Positions 10,936 to 21,527 of a DNA stretch of 64,000 nucleotides are shown here, in pieces. The DNA comes from Craterostigma plantagineum (Eukaryota; Streptophyta; Magnoliopsida; Lamiales; Linderniaceae). The notes below the pieces were generated by a model that saw only the letters and a list, made by a program, of their open reading frames with translations, was not told where the DNA came from and made no database searches. The DNA lies in contig JAPQWV010000018.1 in the NCBI GenBank assembly GCA_027422505.1, positions 14,278,001-14,342,000 of the forward strand, given 5' to 3'. The stretch's first letter is position 1, and the number at the start of each line of letters is the position of its first letter. Made by a program: the position numbers and the translations under genes.

Positions 10936-12334
10936 GTAGTAACATATAGTATATTACATTATTAATAGATAATAGATGTAAAAAAAAACAAAAAAATCGC
11001 AAAAATAAAAGAAAAAAAAAACAAAAAAAAGGGGGGACAGAGAAAGAAAAGCCATCTCAAGCACTTTCACCTCCAAGACGGACTCCAACCACAAAAGCAA
11101 CCCTCAAGTGTTCAAGAATTCCAAAAAGCATGACATCCATACACAAATACGAAGATGATCTCAACCAGCCTGCTCCAACTTGCTGATCAAGCAGCACTCA
11201 TCAAAGTTGACGGACGCATAGTTTTTAAGTTCCCATGGCTCAGTCAGACCAAACTGAACCTATCCCCGGAACACAGCCGAGTGATGATCTCAAACTCTGG
11301 AAAATCTTGACAAGACCGAAGAGCGAAAAATACAAAATTCCCTTAGCTCACAAATTACTCGGACCAACCCCCATAGGTACATGTGCTAATTTTATTAGCC
11401 CCCGGGTAGAAGTCGCCGCATTAGGTCCAATGGTGCATGCACAACCGAGCCTTACCCACTCATTGATCTCCCAATAGACCGATGTTTCACTAAATCACGG
11501 GGAGCCACATAATCTATCACTGCTTCACTTGGAAGCAGGAGATATTGAACTAAGTGGTAGCCAGCCCCACACCACTGAATTTTATTGAACACAACGAGTC
11601 TAGTGTGTCCTCACCATCGAGTCTAGTGTGTCCTCCCAGATCAGAACTTTCTTAGACATGTCCTAATACGACATGCTTCGATGATCGGAAGGAAGTCCTA
11701 CCTTTGCAACATCAAAACAACAACGGTTTCAGGCCATCCTCTTCGAGCTAGTCTCAATAACGATGTAAATGGAACGCCAATGTGGTTCTGGATTCTCAGC
11801 CTTGTTCTCACAGACCACGTGTCAGAGTTTAACTCTGAAGTCGTGTCGACGGACTGCCTTTGTGGCTCCGTCAGGTTATTACCCAACCTGAGTACCCATC
11901 ATTCCGCCGTGCATACTGCTCTGAAGCTGGGCTCTCATGCTCTTTTGAAGGACAATCTGAAGGAGCCCAGACACATTTTCCGAAATTACACACTACGTAC
12001 ACCTTCTTCTGGAGCCAGACCAACTTTGTTAGGGCGAGCCAGACAACTTCCTTCGAAGATGACAAATCTGACACCGAGAAGTGGAGTAACGTGACCACCA
12101 ATCAACTCCATCATCTTGTCCCGACGACGCGATCTTCTTGCCAAAGATGATGCCTCATTTTGACCCATCGCATGACGATCTCCCCAGCTCGATCTTCATG
12201 AGGGGGAGGAGTACTAAAGCAAAATGGGAGCAACACCATGACGAAAGAGCAATATAGATCAGAAAATGCCAAATCTCAAGCGTCGTCAATAATCAAGCAA
12301 AGACCACAGAGCCCAACGATTGACGTTGTCGCCT

Positions 12335-12690
12335 CATGTACGACTCTCCGGTTTTAAGGAAACACCCAATCACAACGCAAGGTTGAACAAACGTAGGGGA
12401 GTTGAGCTACAATCAAACGGAGAGAGCAGACTCAAATGAAAAGATACGGCCAACAACTTCAGCATGGACTTCAAGAATCAAAGCTGCTGACTCGTGTACA
12501 TCTCTTCGAGTTTAAAGAAAACTCCCAATCCCAACACAAGGTTGAACAAATGTATGGGGAGTTGCGACAAGTGAAGGAAGAGCTGGAACACCTAAAGAGA
12601 AGATTCGGCTCGTGTACGTCTCTCAAATTTAAAGAGAATTCTTCAATCCCAACAAAAAGTTTAACAAACATAGGGGGAGTGGTGACTATC
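12335..12690 (+). repeat. Three diverged tandem repeats before the 3' LTR
   Basis: Three copies of about 120-140 bp each contain, in order, a CGTGTACATCTCT-like block, TTTAAAGAAAACTCCCAATC, AACACAAGGTTGAACAAA and a GGGGAGTTG block. Copy starts are near 12335, 12491 and 12612. They are partly open in frame (12436-12738), but the reading frame shows no domain. They belong to the 3' internal part of the element. Confidence 0.7.
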
Positions 12691-12954
12691 CAGGGGAGAG
12701 ATCGAACACAAGAGAGACGATCCAACAAGCAGCTTTGAACACTTAAGAGGAGAGAAGTTCAAGAGACGGTGACCTTGAAGATCTTTCAGAGAAGAGGTCA
12801 CAAGACAAGACAAAAGGAGGACGTGATTGAAGAAGAACACGCAGGCAAATGCTTTCGCGTACACAACTCTGATACGTGTTCTTTGAAGACTCAGGACGAT
12901 TACAAGACGAAGATAACCAGCGCTGAATTGCAAATTGAACGCAAATTGGGAGAT

Positions 12955-13315
12955 TGTTAGGAATTATTATTGTGTTCAATTAATTATTTTATCTTGTATT
13001 TTATTTAAGTGAACTGGGTTTTAATGTTTTAGAGCCCGGTAAGCTTAGAATTGTAATGGGCTTACAAGGGCCAAGTATTATATACCAACTTGTGGTATAA
13101 ATACCCTAGTTGCAGGTCCTGTTCCTGCTGCTGTCTGAACTAAAACCCTAACACATAGTTAGGTGTCTTGTGCGTGAGAAATACAGAGAGATTATTGAGC
13201 CTCCCAACCCTCCTCAAGAACGCACGCACACACCCCACGCTAAGTGAATTCTTCCATTTATTTTCGTGGTATAATTACTTGAAATATGCTTTAGTTGGAT
13301 ATAAACGGACCAACA
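12955..13315 (+). repeat. 3' LTR (361 bp)
   Basis: It starts TGTTAGGAATTATTATTG directly after the polypurine tract AAATTGGGAGAT and ends GGACCAACA. The first 37 bp match the truncated 5' LTR at 8987. A plausible TATA region is TGGTATAAATACC near 13094. Confidence 0.85.
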
Positions 13316-13320
13316 ATTGT

Positions 13321-15169
13321 GATGCGTAATGATGCCCACATGCATTTAAGTAGAAGAAGGAGATGTGTTATAATGGTTTAAATCGACTAAAAGAAGATCA
13401 TGTGCTCATACGTGTTAAATTCGGTCTAAACTAACGATTAAATTAACCGGGGGACAAAAACGACCCAAAATCGATAACATTTCTCAAAGGGACCAGAACG
13501 CCCATACCCTATTTGGGGATAAAAATTATCGTTCGCCCTCATTGTATTTTCGTTGCATCCAAGATATTTATCCTATGGAATAAACGAGCACATTCAGATG
13601 ATGGAAGTCCTAGCACGAAGTCAATGGGAACAATGTTAAATCAAATTAATTTATATGACGAAGTTACCTGGACATTACAAAAATTTTGCATTTTGATGAT
13701 TTCAGTGCACACCTCTTCCAATCATTCTTTCATAATATCGGCCTATACACTCATCCTAGTTGGTTTTCAGCTAAAACTGACATCAGTCAATATACACTGA
13801 GAAACTTAAACATATATTCCTTTATATTGTTTCAAGTGGAGTTTTCAAAGTCAGATACCGGATTCCTTCTGAAAACGGAATTTGTATCCTTAACCATTGG
13901 GTATATAGATAATCCTTAATGGCAGGTATAGACCGATTTTTTCCTCAATTATTGCACTTCATCAATGCATACATCTCATGTTGTGTCTTGGATAAAGCTG
14001 GCTTCGGGTCTGCAGGGTTATCTGGATGCATGAACTGTCTTGTCATCAAAGAATCTCGGACACCGAACAAGAATAAAGTTCCAACGCATTGACTGGAGAG
14101 ATAAGGAGAGGTCAGGGTTACTGTAAACCCGTGACAGATGGAGACAAAATTTCCGAAGTATTTAAGGACCTCGCCCCTTCACTCAAATCTCATCAGCTCA
14201 AAATCGTCTAAGTCTCCAACAATTCTCAATCCCTTTGTCAGAAATAGCCTCACAACAACAAAAAAATCCCCACAGTCACTAGCCAAAATCTGGTCATTTC
14301 CTCTTCAGAGCATTCAAAAACCTGCACCAATGGTTCAACATAAAAAGGAAACAGACCCAGGAGGGTATGCTTAGACCTTTGAGTTATCACATGAAGACAT
14401 GAAGAAGTTCTTCCAGACCGGCAAGAACTTAAAAGAATAGCCGAAGGCAAAGGCTATCTCCGGGATAACGCTCATGGACAGGGCCGAGATGAAAGTGACA
14501 AACCCGATCTCCAGTCTCCCGCACGGAGCTCTAGCCGAAAAGAAGATGCCGTGGCTCTTGAAGGACCCCTGCCAAAACGGAGCAAGTCGAACGACGAACT
14601 CGTTAAGTGCTTCGTCGAGGCTGAGCGATCGTCTGTTAGAGATCGCCGAAGCAGGAGTGTCTGAGCCACCAAGGCGGTGCAAGCCAATTGGACTTTTCAG
14701 TCCTTTAAGAGTTTCTGCATACCGTGCAGAAGCAGGGCCTTCTGGTGGAATGTCTGACCTCCCAAGAACCGCTCTAGTAGCAGAGGAGCGGCTGCCAAGC
14801 AATTAACTGCCAGTCCAGACAGTATATTTTTGCTCCTATAGGATTCGTTGCGCTAGATGAGGAGAAAACAACCGTATTACGACTCTCCTGCGCAATGACA
14901 AAGCCGAGGGCTACCTTCCCAAAACTGGACAAGTGATTGTCAAATGGAGGGAAGGATAATACTGCCAGACGAAGAGAACGAGCAGTACTAACGAAGCAGA
15001 CGGCCAGATCATACCGGACAGACCGGAAGAGGCCGACAACCGAAAATTAATGAACTGACCAAGTCTAAGTACTAGATAGGCTAAAACAGTTGTAATAGAC
15101 TGGTAGCTTATGTATCAAAATTCTTTCGATATAATAAATAACTTTCTGCTTCTTAAGTTTTGCCAATCA
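13321..15169. other. Unassigned, probably decayed retroelement interior
   Basis: I see no supportable gene. The stretch 13325-13510 resembles 34600-34790 (CATTTAAGT...GGGGGAC...AAAATCGATAACAT), so it is a dispersed repeat. The part from about 14100 to 15169 is probably the decayed interior of the element whose 3' LTR starts at 15186. Overlapping reading frames on both strands at 14371-14806 have no domain I recognise. Confidence 0.4.
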
Positions 15170-15185
15170 CCAAAAAGGGAGAAAT

Positions 15186-16166
15186 TGTTAGGAATCGTGA
15201 ATTTAAAGAATCCAGATTAACAGTTTTGGTGATTGGACTTAACTTAATTAAGTATACTAGTTAGACATAGGTGAAACCAGGTTCGACAAATGCGAACATC
15301 AATCGGATCAAAAATGCTATCAGAAGATCAGTAAAGACCGGAATGCAGATACCGGATATGCCCTAGTGGACTAAGATTCAAATTCATTTCAAGAGCGGCA
15401 AGTTGAAGACTTCTGACAAGCAATTAATTCAAGGCTGACAGCAAGAGCCAAGTTGAAGTCAAACTAAGCCAAATAAGGAATAAAAATGCACAAGGCGACT
15501 GCTGCAAAGACCGGACAGACCCATTTTGAGGAAAGTCATTAAAAGCTCTGTCCAAGGACTATCTCACAACGACATTCTACACCAACTCCAACTATAGAAA
15601 GGAGAGAGGCAAGATGAAGACTTGCTTCACCATCTTTGAAATCAAGAAACGAAAGAAAAAGTTCGAGTTCACAAGCGATTAAGCAAGAAGTGTTTAGGTG
15701 TTGTCCTGACTGCATTTAGACCGTTCGGTTAGTGAGTGAGTTGTTCTCAAGGGACTGTAAAAGCTCTTGAAAGTAGACGGACTGTAAAAGCTGTCCAAGT
15801 GGCGTCTAGGAGTTTAGTTAGCTGAGTATAGCCGCGTGGGTTGTACTGTGTTAGTCTAGTTAAGGAGGTTGTGCAACGGGGTTGTAAAACCAGGTCTTCT
15901 AATGGTGTCTTCCTTGTGGGGAAGAAGGGAAGACGTAGGAGAATTTTGGCTCCGAACTTCTAGAAACTCATTGTCTTTCGCAAACACACACACACACACA
16001 CGCAAATCACACCTCATATATGGTCTTGGTTCAAAACTGACCAACTTGCTTCCGCACAAGTTGCGTACACAAATATCAAGCACCAGTATCTAACCTTAAC
16101 CGGTTAAGAACCGAAATGAAGCTAGTGTTTATTCACCCCCTTCTAAACACGCAACCGATCCTAACA
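15186..16166 (+). repeat. 3' LTR (981 bp) with polypurine tract
   Basis: The sequence starts TGTTAGGAATCG and ends CGATCCTAACA, a near-perfect terminal inversion. It is preceded by the purine-rich tract CCAAAAAGGGAGAAAT (15170-15185), so it is a plus-strand 3' LTR rather than a solo LTR. Its 3' half (about 15745-16160) aligns by eye with the solo LTR at 41740-42030 and 44890-44981, sharing GTTCTCAAGGGACTGTAA and TCTAGGAGTTTAGTTA. It contains a (CA)n run at 15984-16000. No matching 5' LTR was found upstream. Confidence 0.8.
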
Positions 16167-16287
16167 ATTTGATCTTTCATCCTACTATTGTGTTCATAGG
16201 CTTCGAATCGCTCGAAATCGTCCTGTAATTAATTAATGAATATTGAATAATAAAACAAGAACCGAAACATATAGACGATATAACGAA

Positions 16288-17427
16288 CACTACAAAAAAA
16301 AAGTTGAATTTCTGACGGAACCCGCGACAAAAATTCGGTTGCTAAATTTTGCGACGGATATTTGCAACGGATTTTCCGTCGCCAATGGTAGCGACGGACA
16401 TTCCGTCGATAAATGCGTCGGAAAATATTGCGATGAAGCTTTGGTCGCTATTTTGCCACGGAACACCCGTCGGCAAAAGTCGTCGCTAACTAGCGACGGT
16501 ATGCCCGTCGCTCGGCTTTTCCGACGGAGTTTTGGTCGCAAAGTATCAGGCGGCAGTCCGAAAAAATTTTGAAACCCAAATTTTTTTTTTTTTAACTCAC
16601 CCTTCTCTTTCCTCTCTTTCTTTTCATCATCACTTTTCTCTCTCCAACCTTCACTTCTTTCTCTTTCCAACCTCTCGTTTTTTTTTCTCTCTCAAATATT
16701 CATAGTTTCGATCGGGAGAATATGGGGCGGGAGCGGTGATGGGCAGATCTGGGTTTTACGGTAAGACAGTGGCGGATCTGGCTCGAGAGGGCTGCTGGTA
16801 GCTACTTGGCGGTAGACTGACGAGGTAAGATTCTTTCTTCTCTTTCATCTCATCATTCTTCTTTTTCTTTTCTTCTGTGGCGGCAGATCTGTGGCGGAGA
16901 CGACCGGATCTGGGCGTTACGGTGTTGGGAAGCGACGGCGACGGCGGCTCTGGGTGTTCCGGTGTTGAAGCTACGGCGACGGCGGCTCTGGGCGTTCCGG
17001 TGTTGGGAAGCGACGGCACGGCGGCTTTGGGCGTTCCGGAGGGGACGGAGACCACGGCGGCCGGATTAGATGTGGGCCCTTCCGGCGTTGGGCAGCTCTG
17101 TGCTTTCCGGTGGTGCTCCGGTTGATGTGCCGCCGGGTTCCGGCAACGGAACCGGCGGCTTTTTTTTTTATTTTTCAGTTTGCGTTTTGCGACGGATGCC
17201 CGTCGCAAATATTATATAGTTTTTCTATATTTTATTTTTATGTTGCGACGGTTTTTCGGTCGGAAATTACCGTCGAAATAAATTAGCGACGTCTTTTCCA
17301 CGGTTATTTATTTCCAACGGGCTGTTTAGCGCCGACTTGATTCCGTCGCTGTTCTGTCGCAAAAAGCGAATCAGCGACCATTATCCGACGGTTTGCTCCA
17401 TCGCTATGTGAACGTTTTTTTGTAGTG
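16288..17427. mobile_element. Non-autonomous CACTA (En/Spm) element, 1,140 bp
   Basis: The left end CACTACAAAAAAAA and the right end TTTTTTTGTAGTG are inverted repeats. They are flanked by the 3-bp target duplication GAA (16285-16287 and 17428-17430), the size made by CACTA transposases. Subterminal copies of GCGACGG / CCGTCGC occur many times at both ends, as expected for transposase-binding repeats. No transposase is encoded. The centre (about 16720-17160) is GC-rich and carries internal tandem repeats. Confidence 0.92.
16890..17060. repeat. GC-rich tandem repeats inside the CACTA element
   Basis: Units of about 50 bp containing GGGCGTTCCGGTGTTG, GAAGCGACGG and CGGCGGCTCTGG repeat three to four times. 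They could be amplified subterminal repeats or captured host sequence. The 150-codon frame on the minus strand (17208-16756) is a product of this repeat. Confidence 0.7.
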
Positions 17428-17586
17428 GAAAAGGCTGAGGTCCTTAAAATAGTTGAGTAATTAATATACAAAACAATAGAAACAGAGATCCACAGCAGAT
17501 CGGCGATTTATATACATACTTAACTGAATCAGAGATAATATTAAAAGAAACTATCTTAATATTATTCAGATTTTCTTTTATTTAGA

Positions 17587-17800
17587 GGCCGACTTCTTAA
17601 GTAGCCAATATTCTCCTCAGCAGAGCTCACTCGACTTCATGTGAAATATGCAAAACTCGCCGTCGTCCTGCAATTTATTCATGTCTTACAAACATTGTCC
17701 GCCAAAATAACATATAGATCACTAGTTGTTGAATATATCAATGAGAATTGAAGTTAGCATATTATTGAATCCAGCGAAAGCATAGACAATAATAACAAGG
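17587..17800 (+). promoter_or_regulatory. Conserved upstream module of gene 1
   Basis: Three blocks are shared with the other family members. GGCCGACTTCTTAA lies at 17587-17600 and contains the DRE/CRT core GCCGAC. CATTGTCCGCCAAAATAA lies at 17693-17710. CATAGACAATAATAACAAGG lies at 17781-17800. A TATA-rich run (17823-17838) follows, about 70-80 bp before the start codon. Block conservation is seen directly; a regulatory role is inferred. Confidence 0.6.
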
Positions 17801-17903
17801 GTTCCATACATATACGCGTGTGTGTATATATATAGACATTATTAGCACCTCGCTCTATCCATCATTAGCTAAGATAAAAATTAACGTCACGATAAAGACG
17901 AGT

Positions 17904-18308
17904 ATGGCGAGTAAGCCCTCGACCACCATTGTGCTTCTATGCCTCGTCGCCTCCTTACATCAGCATGTATTTGTATCAGTAAAATGCTATCCAAACACAA
18001 GTATAGTCGGCTTCGATTGCTCGACTCAGAGATATGATCAAGGCAGTGTTTACGAAGCAGAAGTTTTATACGATCTCGACGAGTTGGCCTACATGACTTT
18101 TGATCAGCCCAACATGCAATATAATCTGCGTAGCACGTACGTTCAGGGATCTGCACTTTGCCAGCCGCAACTTTCTGGCAAGCTCGACGACTGCGTCTTT
18201 TGCCTGCAAGAGGCTGCCGAATTTTTGAAGCAAGACTGTGAGCGCTCGATCGGCGCGTATGTTACGATGGAAGACTGCTACATGTACTATGGTTCGGTTA
18301 CGAATTGA
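17904..18308 (+). CDS. Gene 1: small secreted Gnk2/DUF26-like cysteine-rich protein (134 aa)
   Basis: This is an intact, intronless gene. I chose the ATG at 17904 rather than an upstream in-frame ATG at 17820, because it starts the hydrophobic signal peptide (MASKPSTTIVLLCLVASL) as in the paralogues. Cleavage is likely near residue 27, before YPNTS. The mature part has the six cysteines of the Gnk2 domain: one after the N-terminal sequon, then C-X10-C-X2-C-X11-C-X12-C. The DELAYMT core shared by all copies is present. Gnk2 itself is a secreted antifungal mannose-binding protein; that activity cannot be assumed here because its sugar-contact residues are not conserved. The protein is expected in the apoplast. 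It belongs to the DFNCS-type subfamily with genes 2, 5 and 7. Confidence 0.88.
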   Translation: MASKPSTTIVLLCLVASLHQHVFVSVKCYPNTSIVGFDCSTQRYDQGSVYEAEVLYDLDELAYMTFDQPNMQYNLRSTYVQGSALCQPQLSGKLDDCVFCLQEAAEFLKQDCERSIGAYVTMEDCYMYYGSVTN

Positions 18309-18495
18309 TATAAAAAAATGTAAGTGTGGGCGACGGTTGTTGTGGCGCGTGGCATTTGATTCCATAAATATCGATTTTCAGATATATAGCCATCGCAAAA
18401 AGTTCAATTGGTATGAGTAAGGAGTCTACGTTCTGTTGTATTGGTTTCCCTATAGGTCTTAAAATGTCCCCGGAATAGAAGTTGATTTTATGTTA

Positions 18496-19089
18496 GGGTG
18501 CGTTTGGATTCGCGTATTTGAACCGAATCGGAAAATTTAAAATTATGGATTTCAAAATCGTAATTTCAAATCCAAATCCATTGTTTGGCAAACGTTAGGA
18601 TTTCGAAATTCTGATTTCAAAATGAAGTTCGAGCTCGAGCTCGAGAAGCTCTTCGAACTCGACTTCGAATTTTTTCTTACAAAATTAAAAAGTACAAAAA
18701 TAAAAGAATAAAAAAAACAAGCTCGCAATCCGGCTTGCGAGCTTTCGAGTACGCACGAGCGAGCTCGAGCTCGAGCCGCCTCATTCGCGAGCCCGTGACG
18801 AGCTTAAACCGCTCATCGATCTCCCGAGTCAGCACGACTCATCGGTCATCCTCTAATTATTATTATTGTTATTATTATTTATTATTAGTGATATTATTTA
18901 TTGTTATTACTATTATTATTGTTGTTGTTATTATTATTATTATTATTCACGAAAAAACTCGTACGGGCTCACCTTTGGATTTCGAAAACAGACCATTTGA
19001 CATGAAATTTCAAATCCGACAAATTGCCAAACGGAAGATTTGGGGAAAACCCGAATTTCAAATTAAAATCTGGAATCCATAACGGGCCA
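18496..19089. mobile_element. Tourist-like (PIF/Harbinger) MITE, 594 bp
   Basis: The left end GGGTGCGTTTGGATTC and the right end GGATTCCATAACGGGCCA (read in part on the minus strand) form imperfect inverted repeats, flanked by TTA (18493-18495 and 19090-19092), the typical Harbinger target. AAATTTCAAATCC-like words recur at both ends. The centre holds a GAGCTCGAGCTCGAG palindrome (18630-18644, again near 18764) and an imperfect (TAT)n tract (18856-18948). No coding capacity. Confidence 0.75.
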
Positions 19090-19239
19090 TTAACGAATAT
19101 GTATTTTGTTTCCTCCAAGTTTCCATAATAGTGACCCATAAATGTTTGTTATATAAATTTGTTGTATTGAATTCTGAGCTGTCGTTCATGTTAGATTTAT
19201 AAATATGTTCGTATTGATTGAGCTTATCCAACAAAGGAA

Positions 19240-19767
19240 CAACCTAACTTGAAAACCCGAAGCAACGACAAGTACAAGCTCGCCGGAAAGTTGAAGACGG
19301 ATGAGAAAGACGAGATCGGGACGATGACCAAGGAGGTCCTCGAGGCGGTAGACGATAACCAAAATCTGAAAGAAAAAGAAAGCGACGAGAACTGCAGAAA
19401 TGTCGCAAAGGAGATCACTAATAAAAGCGATGCGCTCGTGAACAACGAGACGGAGAAGTTCATGGTCGTCACCATGGAGGAGATTAACGAGGAGTATGAA
19501 GGATTCGACACGCCCGATAATGGCGATGAAGTTAATATTCATTGTACGAGTTCAGATGATGAGGAGATGTCTGAATTGAAGAACATGTTAGAAGAAGCGA
19601 GTCGAAGGGCGAAGGCTATCCAAGACGGGAAACTGGTGGTCGAGCAAAAACTGAAAAGCAGACGCGCTACAAAAGAACATATTGACGGTAAAAAGGCATA
19701 TAAAGTAGCTCGAGAAGTAAGTATTGAAGCGAACTGTTCGAAGGCACTTAAAGACGCCAAGTGGTGA
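19240..19767 (+). pseudogene. G1 gag-like protein, C-terminal fragment
   Basis: This is an open frame from about 19240 with no true start, starting in the middle of the protein compared with other copies (LKTRSNDKYKLAGKL is also readable on the minus strand at about 23000-23120). It is strongly charged (Lys, Glu, Asp), with coiled-coil character throughout and no catalytic motif. It ends at a TGA (19765-19767), after which the same frame continues the family's conserved C-terminal KRVKFKEG block, so the stop looks like a point mutation. A polypurine tract (CCTAAGGGAGGAATT) follows at 19836-19850. Confidence 0.65.
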
Positions 19768-19850
19768 GCCGCAACATATGACACACGAAAAAGAGTTAAG
19801 TTTAAGGAGGGCTGAAAGACCGAAAGAAGATTGAGCCTAAGGGAGGAATT

Positions 19851-20251
19851 TGTTGGATAAGCTCAATCAGAATAAAAAATATAATTAAAATAAAAAACAC
19901 ACGCATGAAGTAGGAAGCCAACCAAGGAAGACCAAGGGAAAATAAAGAAGAAAAAAGAAGTCAAGAAAGGATGCTAGAGCCGAAAAATAAGATACACAGT
20001 GATTTAATTAGTTTGTGTGTTCATATCATTTGTCTTTCTCTTATCATATATGTATATATAGGTGCATGCATCATATAGGTGGAAGAGAAGGCACGAAAGG
20101 GTGCCATATTGTGAGTTAATAAAAAAGAGAGGAAGTAAAAGAAAGAAAAGGCTCGTTGCCTAATGCCTAGTTGTGTTTCTGCTGGTATCGGCATATAAAA
20201 AAAAAGTTTTCTTCCTTTCAAACACTCGATCTTCCACATCTTAAAACAACA
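19851..20251 (+). repeat. G1 LTR, plus orientation (401 bp)
   Basis: It starts TGTTGGATAAGCTC after a polypurine tract and ends CTTAAAACAACA. The same end is joined to the primer-binding site in the minus-strand copies (near 22317 and 24248), which fixes the boundary. Confidence 0.75.
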
Positions 20252-20264
20252 AAATGATTTGTTC

Positions 20265-20545
20265 TTTTATTTTGTAGAGGATGAGTGTTTGCTGTGTGAG
20301 AGGATGAACGAATTCTTTTAACAGATGAACGAAACTTATTTTTCTTTCTATTTCAGATACAAGCACACAAGGAACCCCTTTTCTTATTCTCTCGCGCTCA
20401 CTCTCTTTCTCTTTTTAATATTCACACATGGCACTTTGTGCCTTATCTCCCACTCACCAAACCCACGCACTCTCTCTTCTCCATATAATATTTTTGGCTC
20501 ACTCCCCACTCTCATACATGCGTGTATACTCTTATATATAATGCC
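20265..20545. repeat. Left arm of a long inverted repeat (partner 25862-26154)
   Basis: About 280 bp, read as the reverse complement, match 25862-26154 nearly perfectly; the main difference is an extra 12-bp AAACCCCTTG-like repeat in the partner. The arms flank 5.3 kb of G1 units. The element-like string GAGGATGAGTGTTTGCTG also occurs a third time at 25575 in direct orientation. Confidence 0.85.
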
Positions 20546-20831
20546 AAACATTCACTACAAAACAAACAAAGAAAAGTCTAAGTTTCTTTCTTTATTTCTT
20601 AGATCCGATCTTCATTTGTAGTATTTTTCTTCATTCGCGTGCAAACTTATTCGGTGCAGCATACTTACCTTTTTTCTTTTGTGTCCTTATGTAGTTATTG
20701 GAGGGATCACGTTTGCTTCCTTTTTTTTTTTAATCTTTGGTGTTCCATGGTGGCTGCTACTTCATGCGTGCCTTTTTATTTTTGTTTTTATTATTCATTT
20801 TTGTTTTATCTTTGAGCTTATCCAACAACTT

Positions 20832-21354
20832 TTCATCTCATCGGCATTTTTCGATGTCCTCACGTCGATCTTCTTGACTTTCTCAGGTGGTTGTCGGGGC
20901 GGCGTCTCTTCAATCGTCTCCTCTAATTCGAGCACTTCTTCCCTTTGGGCTTCTTTCTCCTTTTTCTTTTCTACCACGGGCTCCTCGGCCTTTGGATATT
21001 TTTCCGCTTCTTCATCGACATCGGCTTTCATCTTTGATGTTTCGCCTTCTTCTTTTCCCGTCTCAGGTTTTAGTGGTGGTTCGACTTTTTCCTTTTCCAC
21101 CACCGGCTCAGTGTGAAAAGCTTGCTCTCCACATCACGAGCTACCTCTTCTCGTACGGGTTCGCCCTCAACGTTCTTCTCGTCCTCCTTCGTCGTCTCAA
21201 GTTCGCCCTGTTTTTGTGGCTGAACTTGGTTTCTGCAATCAGCATTTTTATACACTTTCTTCAACAGTTTCCAGGCTTCTCTGGCGTTTCTCGTTCCGCC
21301 TATCTCTCTGACACCGGTAAAATCTATCGCCTCATAGATAATGAGTAGCGCAAC
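20832..21354 (-). pseudogene. G1 gag-like fragment, minus strand
   Basis: Minus-strand frames 21357-21070 and 21103-20795 encode the middle of the G1 protein, including the UBN2-like AREAWKLLKKVYKNAD block and the Pro/Glu-rich linker EETPPRQPPEKVKKIDVRTS. One frameshift lies near 21090. It abuts an LTR end (GAGCTTATCCAACA) at 20829, so it is a deletion junction rather than a normal gag end. Confidence 0.65.
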
Positions 21355-21527
21355 CACCTGAGAAAGTCGAGAAGATCACGCTGAGCCGATGGTGATGCTG
21401 AAATTACCAGGTGTTGGAATGCCATTCCCGCCAAAACTCACCGAAAGTAATTACGTAAGGTGGAGCATGGAAAATCATCGAAGACGAATATACCCTACCT
21501 GATACGACGGGTATACAAGGTCATCGT
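21355..21527 (+). pseudogene. G1 gag head, short inverted piece
   Basis: The plus strand reads VMLKLPGVGMPFPPKL and ESNYVRWSMENHRRR, the same N-terminal block that the neighbouring units encode on the minus strand. It is a short inverted fragment embedded between minus-strand copies. Confidence 0.6.

Larger units (their letters stand above)
8987..13315 (+). mobile_element. Copia-like LTR element, internally deleted (target duplication ATTGT)
   Basis: The ends are TGTTAGG at 8987 and CCAACA at 13315, flanked on both sides by the 5-bp direct repeat ATTGT (8982-8986 and 13316-13320). The 3' LTR (12955-13315) is complete, but only about the first 37 bp of the 5' LTR survive (8987-9023) before the sequence jumps into gag. 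No protease, integrase or RT is readable. Coding traces are a gag coiled coil (9262-9748) and a VPKWVPK-like trace near 10030. The long 3' part is non-coding and repeat-rich. Plus orientation follows from the polypurine tract at 12943-12953. Confidence 0.8.

Noticed and set aside
14371..14806. Opposed frames of 143 and 110 codons
   Set aside because: They sit in the probable interior of a decayed retroelement and lack recognisable domains, so I did not call a gene.
16756..17208. 150-codon minus-strand frame rich in Pro, Ala and Arg
   Set aside because: It reads through the GC-rich tandem repeats of a CACTA element; no start context or family match.
17820..17903. Upstream in-frame ATG extending gene 1 by 28 residues
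   Set aside because: The extension covers the TATA-rich leader and would bury the signal peptide; the paralogues start at the position equivalent to 17904.
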